The notes under the pieces: generated by a model | What the model saw: the letters and a program-made list of their open reading frames with translations, nothing else | Told to the model about the DNA's origin: nothing | The model's database searches: none | Made by a program: the position numbers and the translations under genes | From: Paracoccaceae bacterium | GTDB lineage: Bacteria > Pseudomonadota > Alphaproteobacteria > Rhodobacterales > Rhodobacteraceae | Length of the DNA stretch: 10,135 nucleotides | Assembly (NCBI GenBank): GCA_023254015.1 | Contig: JALQYS010000509.1 | Coordinates: forward strand, 1 to 10,135 | Reading direction: 5' to 3' | Part shown: piece by piece, positions 6,098 through 10,135 of the stretch | How positions within the stretch are numbered: position 1 is the first letter of the stretch | How the letters are laid out: every line of letters begins with the position of its first letter

Positions 6098-6757
6098 ATG
6101 CAGTGGAACTGGGCCTTCGTCGCCGAAATCACGCCGACCCTGCTTCAGGGCTTGAAGCTTACGCTGCTCATCACGCTCCTGTCGGCCATCGTCGCGGCGG
6201 TGCTGGGCTTGGTCTTCGCCATCGCGCGGCGGTCGCCGAACCGCCTTGTCGCGCGCCCGGTGTCGTTCTTGGTCGAATTCATTCGCGGCACGCCGCTGCT
6301 GGTGCAGCTCTACTTCATCTTCTACGTCCTGCCCGATATCGGCATCCTGCTGCCGCCGCTGGTGGCGGGCGTAATCGGCATGGGGCTGCACTATGCCACC
6401 TACACCGCCGAGGTCTATCGCGCGGGGATTGAGAACGTGCCACGCGGCCAGTGGGAGGCCGCGCGCGCCACCAACCTGACCACGCGGCAGACCTGGGTGC
6501 ATGTGATCGTCCCGCAGGCGGTGCCGCCGATGATCCCGGCGCTGGCGAACTATCTGATCGCGATGTTCAAGGAAACGCCGCTTTTGTCGGCCATCACCGT
6601 GCTGGAACTGATGAACCAGGCAAAGTCGGTCGCCAATTCAAGCTATCGCTATATCGAGCCGATGACGATGGTCGGCGTCTTCTTCCTTGGCATGAGCCTG
6701 GTTTCCGTGGTGATCCTGCGGTGGCTGGAACACCGCTACGGAAGGCTTGGCAAATGA
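6098..6757 (+). CDS. ehuD: EhuD, second permease subunit of ectoine/hydroxyectoine ABC importer
   Basis: This 219-residue homologue of EhuC is from the same permease family, with about five membrane segments (roughly 14-42, 58-80, 82-104, 150-172 and 188-208). Family motifs are FIRGTPLLVQLYFIFYVLPD (61-80) and the EAA loop WEAARATNLTTRQTWVHVIVPQA (119-141), again with Asn126 where Gly is usual. With EhuC it forms the heterodimeric membrane pore fed by EhuB and powered by EhuA. The ATG at 6098 lies one base after the ehuC stop (TAG at 6094-6096), with a G-rich AGGGGG stretch about 9 bases upstream. An in-frame upstream ATG at 6080 inside ehuC was not chosen because it lacks a ribosome site. 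The end overlaps eutA by ATGA, suggesting translational coupling of transport to catabolism. Confidence 0.92.
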   Translation: MQWNWAFVAEITPTLLQGLKLTLLITLLSAIVAAVLGLVFAIARRSPNRLVARPVSFLVEFIRGTPLLVQLYFIFYVLPDIGILLPPLVAGVIGMGLHYATYTAEVYRAGIENVPRGQWEAARATNLTTRQTWVHVIVPQAVPPMIPALANYLIAMFKETPLLSAITVLELMNQAKSVANSSYRYIEPMTMVGVFFLGMSLVSVVILRWLEHRYGRLGK

Positions 6758-7518
6758 CCGACATCCTGATTTCCCCGCGCAAGCCGCGCCTCGACCCCCG
6801 CCCCGTCGCCCATCGCGTCGGCCTTGTGGCGCTGTCGACCGATCACACGACCGAGGTGGATTTCGCCCGCATCCTTGGTCCCACCGGGATCGGCGTCTAT
6901 GTGAACCGCATTCCCTTCGCCAATCCGGTGACGCCCGAGACCCTGCGGGCGATGGAGGGCGATCTGGCCGAAGGGGCCGCCCTCATCCTGCCGGGCGAGG
7001 TGCTGGACGCCATCGTCTACGGCTGCACCTCGGCCTCGGTCTGCATCGGCGATGCCGCGGTGCGGGCGCAGGTGGCCAGGGGCAAGCCCGGCTGCCCGGT
7101 GGTGACGCCGGTGTCCGGCGCCCTGAACGGGCTGCGGACGATGGGCGCGCGGCGGATCTCGGTGCTGACCCCCTATACGGTCGAGACCTCGCGCCCGATG
7201 GCGGCGATGTTCGAGGCCGAGGGCCTCGCCATCGACCGCTTCACCTGCCTGAACCTGACTGACGACCGGGATATGGCCCGGATCGCGCTAGATGATCTGG
7301 TGGAGTTGGCCGCCGAAGCTGCCGATCCGGCTTCGGATGCACTGTTCATCTCCTGCACGGCAGTGCGCGCCGCCGGAGTGATCGACCGAATCGAAGCTGC
7401 GGCGGGCATTCCGGCACTGTCGTCCAACTATGCCGCCGCCTGGAACGTCGCGCGGCTGTGCGGGGTGACAGGCGCGCTTGCTCCGGGGCATCTCATGACG
7501 CTGGGTCTGCCCTCATGA
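6754..7518 (+). CDS. eutA: EutA, Asp/Glu racemase / arylmalonate decarboxylase-like ectoine-utilisation protein
   Basis: The 254-residue cytoplasmic protein belongs to the Asp/Glu racemase superfamily, nearest to maleate isomerase and arylmalonate decarboxylase types. Two active-site cysteine motifs are present: Cys91 in VYGCTSAS and Cys201 in FISCTAVRA. That suggests two-cysteine acid/base chemistry. Other motifs are the N-terminal VGLVALSTDHTTEVDF and GARRISVLTPY (131-141). EutA, EutB and EutC are named in ectoine clusters and are thought to convert 5-hydroxyectoine to ectoine, with EutA perhaps acting as a racemase on the hydroxyl or a derived centre. The exact step is, to my knowledge, not firmly established. 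The start ATG overlaps the ehuD stop and the stop overlaps the eutB start, both by ATGA, so the three genes are translationally linked. Family assignment is solid; the reaction is inference. Confidence 0.9.
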   Translation: MTDILISPRKPRLDPRPVAHRVGLVALSTDHTTEVDFARILGPTGIGVYVNRIPFANPVTPETLRAMEGDLAEGAALILPGEVLDAIVYGCTSASVCIGDAAVRAQVARGKPGCPVVTPVSGALNGLRTMGARRISVLTPYTVETSRPMAAMFEAEGLAIDRFTCLNLTDDRDMARIALDDLVELAAEAADPASDALFISCTAVRAAGVIDRIEAAAGIPALSSNYAAAWNVARLCGVTGALAPGHLMTLGLPS

Positions 7519-8480
7519 GCAAGCCTCTGCCAGTCACGCTTGACGACATTCGCGCGGCCGAGGCGCGTATTCGCGGCCGGGTTCGGCGAACGCCGCTACA
7601 GGTAGATCCGCGTCTGAAGGATGTGCTGCTCAAGCAGGAATACCGGCAGAAAACCGGCGCCTTCAAGCTGCGCGGGGCGACGAATGCAATCCTGTCGTTG
7701 CCGCCCGACCAGCTTGCACGCGGGGTTGTCACCGCCTCGACCGGCAATCATGGCCGCGCGCTTGCCCATGCGGCGCGGGCGGCGGGGGTGCGGGCGGTGG
7801 TCTGCCTGTCGCATCTGGTGCCCGCCAACAAGGTGCAGGCGGTGCGCGACCTTGGCGCCGAAGTCCGCATCACGGGGCAAAGCCAGGACGAGGCGATGGC
7901 CGAGGTTCAGCGCGCGGTGGCCGAGGAAGGGCTGACCGAAGTGCCGCCCTTCGATCACCCCGCGGTCGTCGCGGGGCAAGGAACGCTTGGCCTTGAATTG
8001 CTGGCGGATTGTCCCGCGCCCTCGGCCGTGCTGATCCCACTTTCGGGTGGGGGGCTTGCCGCCGGCGTCGCCGCGGCCGTCAAGGCGCTGTCGCCTTCGA
8101 TCCGGTTGATCGGCGTCTCCATGCAGCGCGGCGCGGCAATGGCGGCAAGCCTGGCCGCAGGCCAGCCGGTCGAGGTGATGGAGGAGCCGACGCTGGCCGA
8201 CTCGCTCGGTGGCGGCATCGGCCTTCGCAACTGCGTGACCTTCGAAATGTGCCGCGCGTTGCTCGACGATGTGGTGTTGGTCTCGGAAGACGAGATCGCC
8301 GCCGCCATGCGCCACATCCATGCCGTCACCGGTGATGCGGTCGAAGGCGCTGCCGCCGTCGGCGTTGCCGCGATCCTTTCGGGCCGGGTCAGCGTCGGCC
8401 CCGCCACCCTTTGCATTCTTTCAGGGGCCAACGTCGCCCCCGACACTTTCGCCCGCATCCTGCAAGGACAGGCCGCATGA
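7515..8480 (+). CDS. eutB: EutB, threonine/serine dehydratase-like PLP enzyme of hydroxyectoine utilisation
   Basis: The 321-residue protein is a fold-type II PLP enzyme related to threonine dehydratase (catalytic domain only, with no ACT regulatory domain). The Schiff-base lysine is Lys51 in TGAFKLRGA, and TASTGNHGRALA (73-84) is the substrate-carboxylate loop. PLSGGGLAAG (175-184) is the phosphate-binding loop and LSGAN (302-306) the cofactor-ring end. Relative to the standard TGSFKLRGA, GGGGL and SGGN, this protein has Ala49, Ser177 and Ala304, which may reflect a different substrate. In hydroxyectoine clusters it is proposed to eliminate water from a hydroxylated intermediate, with EutC then reducing the product. 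It overlaps eutA at the start and eutC at the end by ATGA. Enzyme class is certain; the substrate comes from context. Confidence 0.92.
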   Translation: MSKPLPVTLDDIRAAEARIRGRVRRTPLQVDPRLKDVLLKQEYRQKTGAFKLRGATNAILSLPPDQLARGVVTASTGNHGRALAHAARAAGVRAVVCLSHLVPANKVQAVRDLGAEVRITGQSQDEAMAEVQRAVAEEGLTEVPPFDHPAVVAGQGTLGLELLADCPAPSAVLIPLSGGGLAAGVAAAVKALSPSIRLIGVSMQRGAAMAASLAAGQPVEVMEEPTLADSLGGGIGLRNCVTFEMCRALLDDVVLVSEDEIAAAMRHIHAVTGDAVEGAAAVGVAAILSGRVSVGPATLCILSGANVAPDTFARILQGQAA

Positions 8481-9460
8481 GAGACCCCGTCACCATCCTG
8501 ACCGAAACCGACCTGCGCGCGCTGGTACCGCTTGACCTTGCCGTCGTGGACTGTGTCGAGGACGCATTCCGCGCACTGGCGACTAAGCCCGTGGCGATGC
8601 CACCGATCCTGCGGCTCGACATTCCCGAACACCGGGGCGAGGTGGACGTCAAGACGGCCTATGTGCCGGGCATCGATCACTTCGCCATCAAGATCAGCCC
8701 CGGCTTCTTTGGCAACCCCGAGATCGGACTGCCTTCGACCAACGGGATGATGGTGGTGCTTTCGGCCAAGACCGGGCTGGTGCAGGCGCTGTTACTTGAC
8801 AATGGTTATCTGACCGACGTGCGCACGGCCGCCGCAGGTGCCGTTGCCGCACGGCATCTGAGCCGCAAAGACGCCGCGACTGCCGCGATCCTCGGTGCGG
8901 GCATGCAGGCGGAAATGCAGGCCGTGGCGCTGTCGCTGGTGCGGTCCATCCGCCAGTTCCGGATCTGGGCAAGGGAACCGGAAAAGGCCGCGGCACTCTG
9001 TGACCGACTTCACAAGCGCGGCCTTGCAGCTGCACCCGCCATGACGGTCGATGAGGCGACGTCGGGTGCGGACGTGATCGTCACCACGACGCCCGCAACC
9101 CGCCCGATCCTGCATGAAGCAGCCCCCGGCCAGCACGTCACCGCCATGGGGTCGGACGCCGAGCACAAGAACGAAGTAGCGTCTGGGCTGCTGGCGAAGG
9201 CCAGCTATTTTGCCGACCGCCTGTCGCAAACCCGCGTTCTGGGCGAATTGCATCATGCCATCGCCGCCGGTGCGGTTCCCGCCGACCGGACCTTCCCCGA
9301 ACTCGGCCAGGTGATCGCGGGCCTTCTGCCGGGGCGCAGCGACCCGGCCCAGATCACGCTGGCCGACCTGACCGGCACCGGCATCCAGGACACCGCCATC
9401 GCGGCCCTTGCCGTCGACCGCGCCCGTGCCGCAGGCGCCGGCAAGTCCTTTACCGTTTGA
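8477..9460 (+). CDS. eutC: EutC, ornithine cyclodeaminase/mu-crystallin-family enzyme of hydroxyectoine utilisation
   Basis: This 327-residue cytoplasmic protein has normal length for the ornithine cyclodeaminase family. The Rossmann NAD(P) motif is ILGAGMQA (138-145). Lys72 in AIKISPGF, Arg116 in LTDVRTAAAGAVAA and Asp227 in AMGSDAEHKNE correspond to the substrate-binding and catalytic Lys, Arg and Asp of the family. A second conserved block is LADLTGTGIQDTAIA (295-309), the GTGxQD region. In ectoine clusters the EutC protein is proposed to work with EutA and EutB in turning 5-hydroxyectoine into ectoine, possibly as a cyclic-imine reductase or cyclodeaminase; this is inferred, not shown by sequence. 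The ATG at 8477 overlaps the eutB stop. The next gene begins 41 bases after its stop with its own strong ribosome site. Confidence 0.92.
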   Translation: MRDPVTILTETDLRALVPLDLAVVDCVEDAFRALATKPVAMPPILRLDIPEHRGEVDVKTAYVPGIDHFAIKISPGFFGNPEIGLPSTNGMMVVLSAKTGLVQALLLDNGYLTDVRTAAAGAVAARHLSRKDAATAAILGAGMQAEMQAVALSLVRSIRQFRIWAREPEKAAALCDRLHKRGLAAAPAMTVDEATSGADVIVTTTPATRPILHEAAPGQHVTAMGSDAEHKNEVASGLLAKASYFADRLSQTRVLGELHHAIAAGAVPADRTFPELGQVIAGLLPGRSDPAQITLADLTGTGIQDTAIAALAVDRARAAGAGKSFTV

Positions 9461-9501
9461 GAAACACCCATTCCAACCCAGTTCGCCTGAAGGAGAACCC
9501 C

Positions 9502-10005
9502 ATGCCAGATGTGGACCTACGCTTCACCCGCGCCGAATTCGCCGCGCGTCTGGACAAGACGCGGCGCGCGATGGCGGCAAAGGGCGTCGACCTGCTGATC
9601 GTCACCGACCCGTCCAACATGAACTGGCTGACGGGTTACGATGGCTGGTCGTTCTATGTGCATCAATGCGTGATCGTGCCCCCCGATGGCGAGCCGATCT
9701 GGTTCGGTCGCGGCCAGGATGCGAATGGTGCGAAGCTGACCGCCTATCTGCGCGATGAGAACATCATCGGCTATCCCGATCATTACGTGCAATCGACCGA
9801 ACGTCACCCGATGGACTACCTGTCGGGGATTCTGACCGACCGGGGCTGGGGCAGCCTGAAGGTCGGGGTCGAGATGGACAATTACTATTTCTCCGCCGCC
9901 GCCTATGCAGCACTGGTGAAGAACCTGCCCAATGTCCGTTTCACCGATTGTACCGCGCTGGTGACCTGGCAACGCGCGGTGAAATCGCCGCTGGAAATCG
10001 ACTCC
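9502..10005 (+). CDS. eutD: EutD/DoeA ectoine hydrolase, N-terminal part only
   Basis: About 167 residues match the N-terminal creatinase-like domain of M24 peptidase-family ectoine hydrolase. Characteristic stretches are DLLIVTDPSNMNWLTGYDGWSFYVHQCVIV (30-59), the GRGQDANGAK run (69-78), VQSTERHPMDYLS (96-108), VGVEMDNYYFSAAAY (121-135) and the domain-closing WQRAVKSPLEI (156-166). EutD/DoeA opens the ectoine ring to N-alpha-acetyl-2,4-diaminobutyrate. The full protein is near 390-400 residues, and the catalytic pita-bread domain is absent because the contig switches to unrelated sequence near 10,000. This is a truncation by assembly, not evidence of a dead gene. The start is well fixed: AAGGAG (9490-9495) lies 6 bases before the ATG. 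The better ribosome site than upstream genes and the 41-base gap suggest it is translated independently of eutC. Confidence 0.92.
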
Positions 10006-10012
10006 ATTCGTT
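9994..10012. other. Right chimeric junction: eutD joined to foreign adhesin-like sequence
   Basis: EutD similarity holds through AVKSPLEI (to about 9999) and possibly a few codons further (the Arg of DSIR at 10,009-10,011 could still fit). It then collapses to CGAGNRHIACAGG and a stop at 10,077. From about 10,012 the minus strand reads as a different repetitive protein. The exact break cannot be fixed by eye and is given as a range. Confidence 0.75.
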
Positions 10013-10119
10013 GTGGCGCCGGTAATCGTCACATTGCCTGTGCCGGTGGCCGAGATATTGACATTAGTATGAAGTAGAACGCCGGTGGAATCCCGCCCCG
10101 TGCCGGATGAGGTGCCATT
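10012..10119 (-). CDS. Fragment of a Gly/Thr/Asn-rich adhesin-type beta-helix repeat, foreign sequence
   Basis: The minus strand gives about 36 residues without a start or stop: NGTSSGTGRDSTGVLLH, then TNVNISATGTGNVTITGATTNGV. The spacing G-V-L-L, V-N-I, N-V-T-I-T-G and N-G-V is the alternating hydrophobic pattern of parallel beta-helix repeats. It is seen in filamentous-haemagglutinin-like adhesins and autotransporter passenger domains. Composition is unlike every other protein in the window. It lies between the eutD break and the sequencing adapter, so it represents a read from another molecule attached to the contig end. The source organism cannot be named. The adapter continues the frame upstream, giving the familiar artefact start LFRS. 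Confidence 0.6.
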
Positions 10120-10135
10120 AGATCGGAAGAGCACA
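10120..10135 (+). other. Illumina TruSeq adapter remnant
   Basis: The last 16 bases, AGATCGGAAGAGCACA, are identical to the start of the standard Illumina read-1 adapter. They are not biological sequence and show that an untrimmed read was carried into the contig end. Confidence 0.98.

Noticed and set aside
9517..10134. Minus-strand open frame of about 205 residues from the right end
   Set aside because: It is a composite of adapter (LFRS), adhesin-like fragment and eutD antisense; only the middle 36 residues look like real protein.
1..10135. CRISPR arrays, tRNA or rRNA genes, transposases, phage or toxin-antitoxin genes
   Set aside because: None seen on either strand: no spaced repeat units, no tRNA-like cloverleaf noticed, and all biological core sequence is accounted for by the ectoine cluster.

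Overview
The window is a metagenome-style contig. Its core, about 405 to 10,005, is one coherent GC-rich segment with alphaproteobacterial codon use, most likely from a Rhodobacterales member (family inferred, not proven). Both ends are foreign. Bases 1 to about 419 encode an internal piece of actinobacterial (Micrococcaceae-like, possibly Rothia) DnaK. About 10,012 to 10,119 encode, on the minus strand, a fragment of a glycine/threonine-rich adhesin-type repeat. The last 16 bases (10,120-10,135) are the start of the Illumina TruSeq adapter. The left join falls in a 15-base stretch that fits both flanking genes. The ends should therefore not be read as genome context.

The core is an ectoine/5-hydroxyectoine uptake and degradation cluster. 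Leftward from about 2,190 run an AsnC/Lrp-type regulator (doeX/asnC) and an aldehyde dehydrogenase (ssd/doeC) that loses its C-terminus at the left join. Rightward run enuR (MocR-type regulator with a PLP lysine), then ehuA-ehuB-ehuC-ehuD (ABC importer), eutA-eutB-eutC (enzymes assigned to converting hydroxyectoine to ectoine) and the first 40% of eutD/doeA (ectoine hydrolase), cut by the right join. The rest of eutD is lost, and the eutE and aminotransferase genes expected in such pathways are not seen.

How the genes fit together: EhuB binds ectoine in the periplasm, and its aromatic cage and salt-bridge residues match the known ectoine-binding protein at every position checked. EhuCD with EhuA imports it. 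EutABC would turn 5-hydroxyectoine into ectoine. EutD opens the ring, a deacetylase (EutE, not seen) would yield diaminobutyrate, an aminotransferase (not seen) would yield aspartate semialdehyde, and Ssd would oxidise that to aspartate. EnuR, and probably the AsnC-type protein, control expression.

The most useful new observation is a 28-bp module, ATTG[A/T]CATGATT-N10-ACAATT, found once upstream of ehuA and once upstream of asnC. The two copies share orientation and similar distance to the start codon. It overlaps the -35-like element in both places and also covers the enuR start codon, so it is a good candidate for the shared EnuR operator/promoter. A perfect 12-bp hairpin lies between ehuB and ehuC, and ehuD/eutA, eutA/eutB and eutB/eutC are each joined by ATGA overlaps.
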